From contig NZ_KB910516.1 of NCBI RefSeq assembly GCF_000372825.1, positions 776,011 through 840,010 of the forward strand: a stretch of DNA of 64,000 bases, in the 5' to 3' direction. The notes below the pieces were generated by a model. That model worked only from the letters and a program-made list of their open reading frames with translations. It did not search any database and was not told the origin of the DNA. How positions within the stretch are numbered: position 1 is the first letter of the stretch; the number at the start of each line of letters is the position of its first letter. Of the stretch, positions 44,033-52,079 are shown piece by piece. This DNA is from Methylobacterium sp. 77 (GTDB taxonomy: Bacteria > Pseudomonadota > Alphaproteobacteria > Rhizobiales > Beijerinckiaceae). A program made the position numbers and the translations under genes.

Positions 44033-45322
44033 ATGAAGGTGCTGATCGCCGCTACCGCCCTGACCGGGCACGTCAATCCGCTTCTCGCCGTCGGCCGGCT
44101 TCTCGCCGCGCGTGGGGACAGCGTCGTCATGACCACCGCCGAGCGGTTCCGCGAGCCGATCGAAGCGGCGGCCCTGCGTTTCGTGCCCTATGACGACGGC
44201 CATGCCGCGGAATACCGCGAGACAGGCCTGCCGGCAGGCCCCGAGCGCTCCCGGCGCGAGTTCGAACGGCGCTTCATCGATCCGATGCCGGTGCAGGCAG
44301 AGGCCCTGCGGCGTCTCGTCGAGACGGAACGGCCCGACGTGATCGTCGCCGGCAGCCTGTTCCTCGGCGTGTTGCCGATGCTGCTCGGATCGCGTCCGCG
44401 TCCGCCCATCGTCGTCCTGAACGTCAGCTTCCTGTTCCTCGACCGGCCGGACGACGCGCCGGTGGGCCTCGGACTGGCGCCGGCCCGGAACGCGGTCGAG
44501 CGGGCTCAATACGCGGTGCTGAAGTCCGCCATGGACGCCGCCTTCGTCGCTCCGGTGCGGTCCTATGCGGACGCAAAGCTCGCGGGGCTCGGCCTGCCGC
44601 CCCTGCCGGCGTCACTTCCGCATTCCATCGCCGTGTTGCCGGACCTGTTCCTCCAGCCGACCGTGCCTGAATTCGAGTACGATTACGGGATGCTTCCGCC
44701 GAACCTTCGCTTTACCGGCTTGCTACCGGTCCCGCAGACAGGGGTGCCGCTCCCGGATTGGTGGCGCACGCGCGATCCGGCGAAGTCCGTCGTCCTGGTG
44801 ACACAGGGCACCCTGGCGAATGCCGATCTCGGCGAACTGATCGAACCGACATTGGCGGCCCTGGCGGATCGTGACGACCTGATCGTCGTCGCGACGACCG
44901 GCGGGCGCCCGATCGAAGCCTTGAGCGGGGCAGTGCCGGCGAATGCACGGGTCGCACCGTTCCTGCCGTTCGATGCGATGCTGCCGGAGGTCGCCGTTCT
45001 CGTCACGAACGGAGGCTACGGCAGCGTCTCGCAAGCGCTCGCGGCCGGTGTCCCCATCGTCTCGGCGGGGATGACCGAGGACAAGGCGGAGATCGGCGCA
45101 CGCATCGGCTGGTCCGGCGCCGGCCTCAACCTCGCGACCAACGCTCCGACGGTCGGCGCACTCCGTGACGCGATCGATACGGCGCTGGCCCAGCCCCGCT
45201 TCCGCGCGCGGGCCGCGTCCATGGCCCGCTCCTTCGCGATGCTGGAATCGGGCAGGGCGGTCCTCGCCGGGATCGACGATGTCGTTCGCGCCGCGCCGGT
45301 TATCGAGGGGATCGCCGCATGA
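44033..45322 (+). CDS. MGT-type glycosyltransferase (GT1 family)
   Basis: A 429-residue GT-B enzyme. N-terminal acceptor domain MKVLIAATALTGHVNPLLAV (GHVNP is typical of UGT/macrolide glycosyltransferases). C-terminal sugar-nucleotide domain with VVLVTQGTLANADLGELIEP, RVAPFLPFDAMLPEVAVLVT, and NGGYGSVSQALAAGVPIVSA (the donor-binding signature normally HGGxGS; here Asn replaces the His). Donor is UDP- or dTDP-sugar and acceptor a small hydrophobic molecule, neither identifiable. The ATG at 44033 gives the canonical N-terminus. Its stop overlaps the next start, and three redox genes follow, so it probably decorates the product of the P450. Confidence 0.9.
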   Translation: MKVLIAATALTGHVNPLLAVGRLLAARGDSVVMTTAERFREPIEAAALRFVPYDDGHAAEYRETGLPAGPERSRREFERRFIDPMPVQAEALRRLVETERPDVIVAGSLFLGVLPMLLGSRPRPPIVVLNVSFLFLDRPDDAPVGLGLAPARNAVERAQYAVLKSAMDAAFVAPVRSYADAKLAGLGLPPLPASLPHSIAVLPDLFLQPTVPEFEYDYGMLPPNLRFTGLLPVPQTGVPLPDWWRTRDPAKSVVLVTQGTLANADLGELIEPTLAALADRDDLIVVATTGGRPIEALSGAVPANARVAPFLPFDAMLPEVAVLVTNGGYGSVSQALAAGVPIVSAGMTEDKAEIGARIGWSGAGLNLATNAPTVGALRDAIDTALAQPRFRARAASMARSFAMLESGRAVLAGIDDVVRAAPVIEGIAA

Positions 45323-45519
45323 TGGTCCCACTCCTCTCCCACCGCGACCGGACCGTATCGAACCAGAACCGCCCACCCCATGCCGGGATACGAACGCCCC
45401 GGTTGATCGCGTTCGCCGCCACCCTCGTGCTCACCATGGCGACCGGCCTGCCCATCGGGTCCGTCGCCAGCCTGATCCCGCAGGCGGACGATCGGGCCGG
45501 TCCGTTTCTCGGCATCTGA
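45319..45519 (+). CDS. Possible small exported peptide in the P450 operon
   Basis: A 66-residue frame whose ATG overlaps the stop of the glycosyltransferase (ATGA). Basic, Arg/Pro-rich N-terminus, one hydrophobic segment (LIAFAATLVLTMATGLPIGS), then IPQADDRAGPFLGI. No family recognised. It fills the gap to the ferredoxin gene exactly (19 bases), which favours a real gene. It could be a membrane-anchored accessory or a precursor peptide; nothing decides this. Confidence 0.45.
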   Translation: MMVPLLSHRDRTVSNQNRPPHAGIRTPRLIAFAATLVLTMATGLPIGSVASLIPQADDRAGPFLGI

Positions 45520-45538
45520 CCATCAGGGAGACCTCGTC

Positions 45539-45787
45539 ATGACGCGCACCAGCGAGACTGTTCCAGGCGAGACCGCGCCTCTCCGCGTCGTGGTCGACCT
45601 CAATCGGTGCCAGGGCTACGCGCAATGCTGCTACGCGGCGCCGGGCGCCTTCGAGGTCAGGGGCCACGAGATCCTGTTCTACGATCCCGCACCGCCGCGC
45701 GCGCGACGGGGCGAGATCGAGCGCGCCGTCCAGGCCTGCCCCGTCCGCGCCATCAGCCTGCAGGCCGATCAGGGAGAGATGCCGTGA
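45539..45787 (+). CDS. [3Fe-4S]-type ferredoxin of a P450 system
   Basis: An 82-residue ferredoxin. Cluster ligands are C24 and C30 in LNRCQGYAQCCYAAPGAFEV and C67 in QACPVRAISL. The position of the fourth Cys (CxxCxxC) is Tyr27, as in the CxxYxxC 3Fe-4S ferredoxins that serve bacterial P450s. It carries single electrons from the reductase encoded next to the P450 encoded after that. Its stop overlaps the GTG of the reductase (GTGA). AGGGAGA just upstream gives a good ribosome binding site. Confidence 0.92.
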   Translation: MTRTSETVPGETAPLRVVVDLNRCQGYAQCCYAAPGAFEVRGHEILFYDPAPPRARRGEIERAVQACPVRAISLQADQGEMP

Positions 45788-47103
45788 GCCCCGGCATCGA
45801 CGCCGGCATCGTCGTCGTCGGCGCCTCGCTGGCCGGCCTTCGCGGTGCGGAGGCTCTGCGCCGAAACGGCTATGCGGGCCGGCTCACCCTCATCGGCGAC
45901 GAACCGCATCGCCCCTACGATCGGCCGCCGCTGTCGAAGCACGTCCTGTCCGGCGAACTGGCGCCGGACGCAACGGAACTTCCGCACCTCGTCGCCCTCG
46001 ACGCGCAGTGGCGACTGGGCCAAGCGGCAGTGGCCCTCGACCGCGACGCACATACGATCCGCCTCGCCGACGGGACCTCGCTCGCCTACGACAGGCTGCT
46101 CGTCGCCACCGGTGCCCAGGCACGCCCCTGGCCGTCCGCGTCGGGCGGCACCCTCGCCAACATCTTCACCCTGCGCGGCCGCGACGATGCCGCCCGGCTG
46201 CGCACCGCGCTCGCTCGAGGGCCTCGCCGTGTCCTGATCGTCGGTGCCGGCCTGATCGGCTGCGAAGCGGCGTCCTGCTGCCGCGATCTCGGCCTGCCCG
46301 TCACCCTGGTCGACCCCAACCCGACGCCGCTCGCCCGCTCCCTCGGCACCTGGATCGGCGGTGTGATCGCCGAATGCCTCACGGATTCGGGCGTCGTCTT
46401 TCATCCGGGCGCACAGGTGCTCCGCTTCGACGGCGATGCGTCGGGCCGAGTCGTTCGCGCCCGGCTCGCGGACGGGCGCGTCGTCGAGACCGACCTCGTC
46501 ATCGTGGCTTTGGGCGCGACCCGGGCCACGGACTGGCTGAAGGGAGCCGGCCTCATGGCCGATCCCGGCGGCCTGACCTGCGACGGCGCCTGCCGCGTTC
46601 TCGGCACAGACGGCATTCCGGCTCCCGGCATCTACGCGGCCGGAGACGTCGCGCGCTGGCCGAACACCCTCTATGGCGGCCGACTGGTCTCGGTGGAGCA
46701 TTGGGGCAATGCCATCGCGCAAGGCGCGCATGCGGCACGCAACATGCTGGCGCCGGCCGAAGACCAGCGGATCTACGAGCATCTGCCGGCCTTCTGGTCG
46801 AGCCAGTTCGGGATCAACATCAAGGCCGTGGGCCTGAGCGAAGGCGCGGATTCGGTCGCCATCGTGCAAGGCTCGCGCGCATCGCGGCGCTTCCTCGCCG
46901 TCTACGGCCGCCACGGGCGCAGCATCAGCGCCGTGTCGTTCGATCAGGCGCGGTGGCTCCCGGCCTATGCCGAGGCGATCGTCGCCGGCCACCCGTTCCC
47001 GCCGATCCGCGATGCCGGCGACCAGGGCCGATTCCACTCCATGGCACCGGGTTTTCCGACGCCGCGTCCCGCATCCAGACCCGACGAGGCCCGCCATGGC
47101 TGA
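45784..47103 (+). CDS. FAD-dependent ferredoxin reductase
   Basis: A 439-residue NAD(P)H:ferredoxin reductase of the rubredoxin/putidaredoxin reductase type. FAD fold IVVVGASLAGLRGAEALRRN, then HRPYDRPPLSKHVLSG (family hallmark), NAD(P) fold RRVLIVGAGLIGCEAASCC, and PAPGIYAAGDVARWPN. The C-terminal domain has VEHWGNAIAQGAHAARNML. The GTG at 45784 overlaps the ferredoxin stop; in-frame sequence before it has no homology. Family length is about 400-410, so the Pro/Arg-rich last 25 residues are extra. It overlaps the P450 start by eight bases. Together these give a complete class I P450 chain. Confidence 0.93.
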   Translation: MSPGIDAGIVVVGASLAGLRGAEALRRNGYAGRLTLIGDEPHRPYDRPPLSKHVLSGELAPDATELPHLVALDAQWRLGQAAVALDRDAHTIRLADGTSLAYDRLLVATGAQARPWPSASGGTLANIFTLRGRDDAARLRTALARGPRRVLIVGAGLIGCEAASCCRDLGLPVTLVDPNPTPLARSLGTWIGGVIAECLTDSGVVFHPGAQVLRFDGDASGRVVRARLADGRVVETDLVIVALGATRATDWLKGAGLMADPGGLTCDGACRVLGTDGIPAPGIYAAGDVARWPNTLYGGRLVSVEHWGNAIAQGAHAARNMLAPAEDQRIYEHLPAFWSSQFGINIKAVGLSEGADSVAIVQGSRASRRFLAVYGRHGRSISAVSFDQARWLPAYAEAIVAGHPFPPIRDAGDQGRFHSMAPGFPTPRPASRPDEARHG

Positions 47104-48349
47104 CGACACGTTGTTCGCCGAAGTGCTGGACCCGGCCAATCGGGCCGATCCGTATCCGATCTATGCGCGGCTCCGCCAGAGCCCGGTCTCGCGCCAGCGC
47201 GACGGCAGCATCGTGGTGAGCACGCATGCGGCGATCCGCAGCCTGATGTTCGATCCGCGCCTCAGCTCGGAGGACCTGCCGCCCTCCCACCGCCCACGCA
47301 CCGGCAACCCGCTCAAGGATTGGCTCCTCAACCCGATCAAGGACCGCATCGCCACGGCGCACCGCCCCCTGATCTTCCGCGATCCGCCGGACCACGACAC
47401 CTTGCGCAGCGTCGTGATGCGGGAATTTTCGGTGTCGCGGGTGCAGGCGCTGAAACACCGCGTCGTCCGCGACGTGGACGCTCTCATCGATGCCTGCCGG
47501 GGACGCGACGAGGTCTGCCTCGTGGAGGATCTGTCCTACCCGCTGCCGGTATCCGTGATCTGCGACATGCTCGGCGTGCCGGAGGCGGACGAACCACAGT
47601 TCCAGGTCTGGGCGACGCAACTCGCCACCGCCCTCGAACCCGATGCCCGCCACGACGAGGCCAGCCGGCACAGGACGGTCGCCGCCTTCGACGCGATTTC
47701 CGGATACATGCGCGCCCTGATCCGTGAGAAGCGCCGGCGTCCGGGCCCCGACATGCTCAGCGCACTTGCAGCACCCGGCCCCGGCGGAAAGGGGGTGATG
47801 GGCGATTTCGACCTGATCTCGACGGCGATCCTGCTTCTGGTGGCGGGCCACGAGACGACCGTGAACCTGATCACCAACGGCATGCTGACCCTGCTGCGAC
47901 ATCCGCGGGAACTGGACCGCCTGCGCGACGATCCCGAGCGCGCCCCGCGCGTCATCGAGGAACTGCTCCGTTACGAGCCGCCCGTGCATTTCCGGACCCG
48001 GAAGGCGCTCGGGACCATCGAAGTTGCAGGGCACAGCATCCCGAAGGGAACGCCGGTGATCCTGCTCTTTGCCGCGGCGAACCGCGACCCCGCCCGATTC
48101 GTCGATCCGGACCGTTTCGACCCGGATCGGGAGGACATCCAGCATTTCGGGTTCGGCGGCGGGCTTCACTACTGCATGGGTGCACCGCTCGCGAGGATCG
48201 AGGCCGAGATCGCCCTGGTCGCCCTCTGTCGCCGCTTGATCGCACCGCGTCTCCTCGCCGATCCGCCACCTTATCGGCCCGGCGCGTCGCTGCGTGGCCC
48301 GGAGCAGCTCGGCATCGCCATCGCAGGGATCGCGCCCCTTCACGCGTAG
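47096..48349 (+). CDS. Cytochrome P450 monooxygenase
   Basis: A 417-residue soluble bacterial P450. I-helix oxygen site LLVAGHETTVNLITNGMLTL, K-helix ExxR in EELLRYEPPVHFRTRKA, and heme loop FGFGGGLHYCMGAPLARIE with the axial Cys at 360. N-terminal LDPANRADPYPIYARLR is typical of the CYP family that includes CYP107/CYP109-like enzymes. The ATG at 47096 gives this normal start. It hydroxylates or epoxidises a small molecule with electrons from the two genes before it. Substrate unknown. The glycosyltransferase at the head of the operon suggests a hydroxylate-then-glycosylate pathway. Only 18 bases separate its stop from that of the convergent outer-membrane gene. Confidence 0.95.
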   Translation: MADDTLFAEVLDPANRADPYPIYARLRQSPVSRQRDGSIVVSTHAAIRSLMFDPRLSSEDLPPSHRPRTGNPLKDWLLNPIKDRIATAHRPLIFRDPPDHDTLRSVVMREFSVSRVQALKHRVVRDVDALIDACRGRDEVCLVEDLSYPLPVSVICDMLGVPEADEPQFQVWATQLATALEPDARHDEASRHRTVAAFDAISGYMRALIREKRRRPGPDMLSALAAPGPGGKGVMGDFDLISTAILLLVAGHETTVNLITNGMLTLLRHPRELDRLRDDPERAPRVIEELLRYEPPVHFRTRKALGTIEVAGHSIPKGTPVILLFAAANRDPARFVDPDRFDPDREDIQHFGFGGGLHYCMGAPLARIEAEIALVALCRRLIAPRLLADPPPYRPGASLRGPEQLGIAIAGIAPLHA

Positions 48350-48367
48350 CGATCCGCCGCTCACGAC

Positions 48368-49273
48368 CTACCGAAGAGTTTGCCGTCCACTGAGCGGGAT
48401 CGAGGGAGCCGCCGAACTGGTGCTCTCCTTGTAGATCGGCACGATCAACCGGAGCCAGCCACGGGTCTCGCGGCCGCCGTAATTGCGCTCGACCACATCC
48501 TGCGTGACGTAGGCCTGGACGTTCACCGGGCCGAAATTATAGCCGACGAGGCCACCGACGGCGATCTGGCCCTGGCGGCGATATCCGGGAAACCGAGTGG
48601 GCAGGTCGGTGGAGGCGAAGGCCACCGGGCCGACCTCCCATTTGCCGAACTTCTTCGTCGCGGTCAGATCGAGGTTGAGGTAATCGGGATAGACCACGCC
48701 CTGAGCGGTCACCGGATCGACGAAGATCCCGTAGAGCAGGTTGGCCGTCAGGTTGAGGCCGTTTCCGGTATAGCTCGCGGCGAAACGGTGGCTGAGGGAG
48801 GCGTTCTGCGTCAGGAAGCCAGTCTGGATCGGCAGGTACCCACCGAAGAGATAGCTCACCCCGAAATCATTGCCGAGGTTCCAGGCGAACTGCGCGGCGA
48901 GCAAAGGCTGGCCGATGCCACTCTGGTAGGGAGTGCCGCGTGGGCTCGAAGCCACGACCGGTTGAATCGCGATCAGGTTGAGGCGCGCGCCGAGCAGGTT
49001 CCACGACGTCGCCCAGAGGAACGTAGGCAGGTTGATGTTCGACTGAGACTCGAGCGGTAGGGTATCCCGGACGCCGAAGCTCGACGTGTTGACGAAGTAG
49101 AGCCCGACGGGAAGCTGCGCGCCGGCAGGAAGGCCCACGGTCTGGCCCGGTTGCGCCGCCGAACCGGCCTGTGCCGGCCCCACAGCGGCACTTACCAGGC
49201 CGAAGCCGGCGCACAGAGCGAGACCGATGGTGCAAATTGCGTGACGAAAACCGTGGATCATCCAGTGCCTCAT
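48368..49273 (-). CDS. MetA-like outer-membrane transporter (phenol_MetA_deg family)
   Basis: A 301-residue exported beta-barrel. Signal peptide HAICTIGLALCAGFGLVSAA ending AQAG. Body of alternating beta-strands: LPVGLYFVNTSSFGVRDT, FAWNLGNDFGVSYLFGGYLP, AVGGLVGYNFGPVNVQAYVT, closing with a short C-terminal end (the last residue is not Phe). This matches the putative MetA pathway / SphA-like barrels annotated as transporters of hydrophobic or aromatic compounds. It converges on the P450 operon and might handle that product or substrate, which is inference. Regulation is not visible. Confidence 0.85.
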   Translation of the reverse strand: MRHWMIHGFRHAICTIGLALCAGFGLVSAAVGPAQAGSAAQPGQTVGLPAGAQLPVGLYFVNTSSFGVRDTLPLESQSNINLPTFLWATSWNLLGARLNLIAIQPVVASSPRGTPYQSGIGQPLLAAQFAWNLGNDFGVSYLFGGYLPIQTGFLTQNASLSHRFAASYTGNGLNLTANLLYGIFVDPVTAQGVVYPDYLNLDLTATKKFGKWEVGPVAFASTDLPTRFPGYRRQGQIAVGGLVGYNFGPVNVQAYVTQDVVERNYGGRETRGWLRLIVPIYKESTSSAAPSIPLSGRQTLR

Positions 49274-49580
49274 ATGGGGGCCGCGACAGGGAAGCCGCCG
49301 CGTTCGAGCAGCCTCTCCCTCATCGACGTACCGGCACTGGCTCTCATTCCCTCCCGCTCAGCATCGCATCGGCGGCTGTCACTCTAAGGTCACATCCGTA
49401 TTGACTCGATCATTCGGCGGCGAATTCGCTCGGCGATAAAGTTATTCCGTCTTATTCATGAATTGAATTTGATTATTTGTCTTTCCATTATGACGACATA
49501 GACCGATCCGATGCCGATCATATTTCTTCCGTACATGAGCCCCTGCGCGCAATCATGCGAGATCCGTCGGCCGCCCTGTG
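49274..49580. other. Intergenic region with AT-rich core
   Basis: Holds the promoter side of the outer-membrane gene and the 3' flank of the cytochrome c gene. Bases about 49430-49540 are distinctly AT-rich. No gene or clear hairpin was found. Confidence 0.45.
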
Positions 49581-51149
49581 TCAGGGCGTCGGGGCGGTAC
49601 CGGCTGGAGCCGGCAAGGCGGCCCGCTTCTCGGGGTTCTTGATCTGGCTGTAGACGATGCTGGAGAAGCTTCCGATCACCGCGTGCCAGCCGGGCTTGTC
49701 GTAGCTCGGGTCGTTGCGAGCGGCTTGGCAGAATGCCGTCGTCAGACCGTTGACGATGTCGTCGTCCTTGGCACTCCCTGCGGATGCCTTCACCTTGCGA
49801 AGCAGGCTGTCGACGACAGGAATGAAATTCTCCTGCGCCAACCCCTTCAGACTTTCCGCGCTGCCCGCATCGGCGATAGCCTTGGCGACTTCGGGTTGGG
49901 CGATCTCGGCGCAGGGTGCTGATCCGGCGAGCATGGTCTGAGTCGCGGAGCGCGCGGTTCCGACGATGCCGCGTTCGCGGATGACGGGGGCGTTGTTACC
50001 CCAGGCATTGCGGACGTAATCGGTGACGTCGGCCACCTCCTGATCGGTCATGCCGGCCCCGACCGCCGGCATCGGTGCGTAGCCGTTCTGGGCGGCGAGC
50101 CCCCCGAGGATGACACGGATCACCGTCTCCGGTCCTGCGGCCTGGACCGAAGTATTGCCGGCAAGGGCGGGGATCGCGCCCTCGACGCCCTTGCCGTCCG
50201 GCTTGTGGCAAGAGGAACAGTAGCTGAGATAGGTCGCGGCACCCGGCGCATCGGCTTGGTTGAAAGCCTGGATGTCCTTAACCTTGTAGCTCTCCTTGGC
50301 CTTCTGAGTGCGGAGATAGGCCACCATCGCCTTGAGGTCGGCATCGGTGAGCTTGGAGAGGGATTCCTCGATCGTCTGTCGCATCGGCCCGGCGGCGACA
50401 CCCGGTCGGTTGCCGGGTGCGGCGCCGGTCTTGAGGTACGTCACCACCTGATCGTCGGTCCAGGCGCCGATGCCGGTATGGTCGTCGGGGGTGATGTTGG
50501 GCGCGTACCAGCCGTCGATGACGCCACCGCCGAGCTTGCCGGCCAGCCCGCTATTGCCGACGATCTTGTTGGCGTTGTGACACATTCCGCAATGGCCGAG
50601 CCCTTCCACGAGGTAGCCGCCGCGATTGACCTCGGCGCTGGCATTCGGGTCCGGCTTGAACTCGCCCGCCGTGAAGAAAGCGGTGCGCCAGGTGATGAGC
50701 GCAGTGCGGATGTTGAAGGGGAAGGGGATCTCGGAGGGCTTGCGCGGCTCCTTCACCGGCTCGAGGGAGCGGAGATACGCGAAGATCGCGTCGGAATCCT
50801 CGCGCGTCACCTTGGTGTACCAAGCGAAGGGGAAGGCCGGGTAGAGGTAGCTACCCTCGTTGTCGATGCCTTCGTGCAGGGCCCGATAGAAGTCGTCGGC
50901 GGTCCATTTGCCGAGGCCGGTCTCGTCGTCCGGCGTGAGGTTCGGCGTGCGGATCTTTCCGATCGGCGTGTTGAGAACGTAATTCCCGGCAAAGGGCTTG
51001 CCGCCCGGAGCGGAGTGGCAGGCGACGCAATCGCCCGCCGTCGCCAAGTATTCGCCGCGTTTGATCTGCTCCGCATCCTGGGCCGACGCACAGGTCGCTG
51101 CGGCGAACAATCCGGCCGAACCGAGCAGGAGAGCGGATATATGACGCAT
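49581..51149 (-). CDS. Triheme membrane/periplasmic cytochrome c
   Basis: A 522-residue c-type cytochrome with signal peptide (HISALLLGSAGLFAAATCAS) and three heme sites: CVACH (from residue 41), CGMCH (near 187) and CSSCH (near 311). The layout NLTPDDETGLGKWTADDFYR ... APNITPDDHTGIGAWTDDQV is that of the cytochrome subunits of alcohol and gluconate dehydrogenases, which pass electrons from periplasmic PQQ or flavin dehydrogenases to quinone. Family length is about 430-470. Here the last about 135 residues carry extra sequence with two additional Cys and a Pro/Ala-rich tail. No dehydrogenase subunit is adjacent, so the partner is encoded elsewhere. It borders the photosynthesis cluster. Confidence 0.9.
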   Translation of the reverse strand: MRHISALLLGSAGLFAAATCASAQDAEQIKRGEYLATAGDCVACHSAPGGKPFAGNYVLNTPIGKIRTPNLTPDDETGLGKWTADDFYRALHEGIDNEGSYLYPAFPFAWYTKVTREDSDAIFAYLRSLEPVKEPRKPSEIPFPFNIRTALITWRTAFFTAGEFKPDPNASAEVNRGGYLVEGLGHCGMCHNANKIVGNSGLAGKLGGGVIDGWYAPNITPDDHTGIGAWTDDQVVTYLKTGAAPGNRPGVAAGPMRQTIEESLSKLTDADLKAMVAYLRTQKAKESYKVKDIQAFNQADAPGAATYLSYCSSCHKPDGKGVEGAIPALAGNTSVQAAGPETVIRVILGGLAAQNGYAPMPAVGAGMTDQEVADVTDYVRNAWGNNAPVIRERGIVGTARSATQTMLAGSAPCAEIAQPEVAKAIADAGSAESLKGLAQENFIPVVDSLLRKVKASAGSAKDDDIVNGLTTAFCQAARNDPSYDKPGWHAVIGSFSSIVYSQIKNPEKRAALPAPAGTAPTP

Positions 51150-51195
51150 GAAGCCGGTTCTCCGCTCACGGAATCAAATATCGAATCGGAATTAT

Positions 51196-51555
51196 TTAAA
51201 GATGTCCGGGGAACGCGACACCAGCAGAGCTTGTTCCTGGCGCGACCAGTTCTTGATTGCGACGTATTGGCTCGCGGAGGCGGAGCCGCAATTCGGCGAG
51301 ATGTGCCATCAGCGACAGCGCGAGACAGGCGGCAATCGTGATCCAGTCCGCACCGGTCAGCGCCGCACGGATGGCCAGCATCAGGGCTGCACCGGAGCCG
51401 AGATTACAGAGCAGCGGCGGCAGGACCAGCCGCCCCCCGCGTCGGAGGCGCCAGACCACGAGAGCCGCCGCTTCGAGAGCCACGAGGCAAAGGATGAGGT
51501 CGATGATCCGCCCGGAGGCGAACAGGGTCGCCATGCTCGCCGAATCCGGCATCAT
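51196..51555 (-). CDS. Small integral membrane protein downstream of tspO
   Basis: A 119-residue protein with three or four hydrophobic stretches (GRIIDLILCLVALEAAALVV, LVLPPLLCNLGSGAALMLAI, WITIAACLALSLMAHLAELR) and a basic cytoplasmic-looking tail. The start at 51555 overlaps the tspO stop by four bases (ATGA), so it is translated with tspO. No family recognised by name; similar small proteins often sit at this position in photosynthesis clusters as far as I recall. Confidence 0.75.
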   Translation of the reverse strand: MMPDSASMATLFASGRIIDLILCLVALEAAALVVWRLRRGGRLVLPPLLCNLGSGAALMLAIRAALTGADWITIAACLALSLMAHLAELRLRLREPIRRNQELVAPGTSSAGVAFPGHL

Positions 51556-52079
51556 GCCCGGCTCCCGGCCGTGCGTGCCGGGCCGACCTGCCCGAACGGC
51601 CCATTCAGCCGCACGATCGCCCGGTTGAGCAGGGTCGCGACGCTGACCCAGGCGAGGTAAGGGGCGAGCAGCAGCGCAGCAATCCCCGATATCCGGGCCG
51701 TCACCACGATCAGCGCGACGATCGAGAGCCACAGGGCGATCACTTCGAGATAGGCCCAGTCCGGCCGGCGCAGACGGAAGAAGATCCCGCTCCAGGCGAT
51801 GTTGAGGACGAGATTGACGCCGTAGGCGGCAAGCAGCGCATGGCGCGTCGAGGCTTCCGCATCGGCGTTCCAGGCGATCACGGCGGAGACCGCCGTGAGG
51901 GTGAAGATCGTGGTCCAGACCGGGCCGAAGGCCCAATCCGGCGGTTTCCAGGAAGGCCGACGCAGGGCCTGGTACCAGGGGCCGGTCACCGTCAGGAGGC
52001 CGCCGGCCAGGGCGGTAACGAAGGCCGCTCCCGCCGCGACGGCGATCGTGCCCCAATCCGCGAGCAACCCGGACATCAT
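51552..52079 (-). CDS. tspO: TspO/MBR tryptophan-rich sensory protein
   Basis: A 175-residue membrane protein with five helices. Hallmarks: GGLLTVTGPWYQALRRPSWK and PPDWAFGPVWTTIFTLTAVS (the WxxxLxxPxWxPP loop that binds porphyrins), GVNLVLNIAWSGIFFRLRRP, APYLAWVSVATLLNRAI. In Rhodobacter TspO acts as an oxygen-related negative regulator of photosynthesis genes by handling tetrapyrrole intermediates in the outer membrane. The double Met start overlaps the bchP stop by four bases. Its place at the end of the bchG-bchP operon fits that role. Confidence 0.95.
   Translation of the reverse strand: MMSGLLADWGTIAVAAGAAFVTALAGGLLTVTGPWYQALRRPSWKPPDWAFGPVWTTIFTLTAVSAVIAWNADAEASTRHALLAAYGVNLVLNIAWSGIFFRLRRPDWAYLEVIALWLSIVALIVVTARISGIAALLLAPYLAWVSVATLLNRAIVRLNGPFGQVGPARTAGSRA

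Noticed and set aside
50205..51341. A 378-codon plus-strand frame opposite the triheme cytochrome
   Set aside because: Antisense shadow; the CxxCH motifs are on the other strand.
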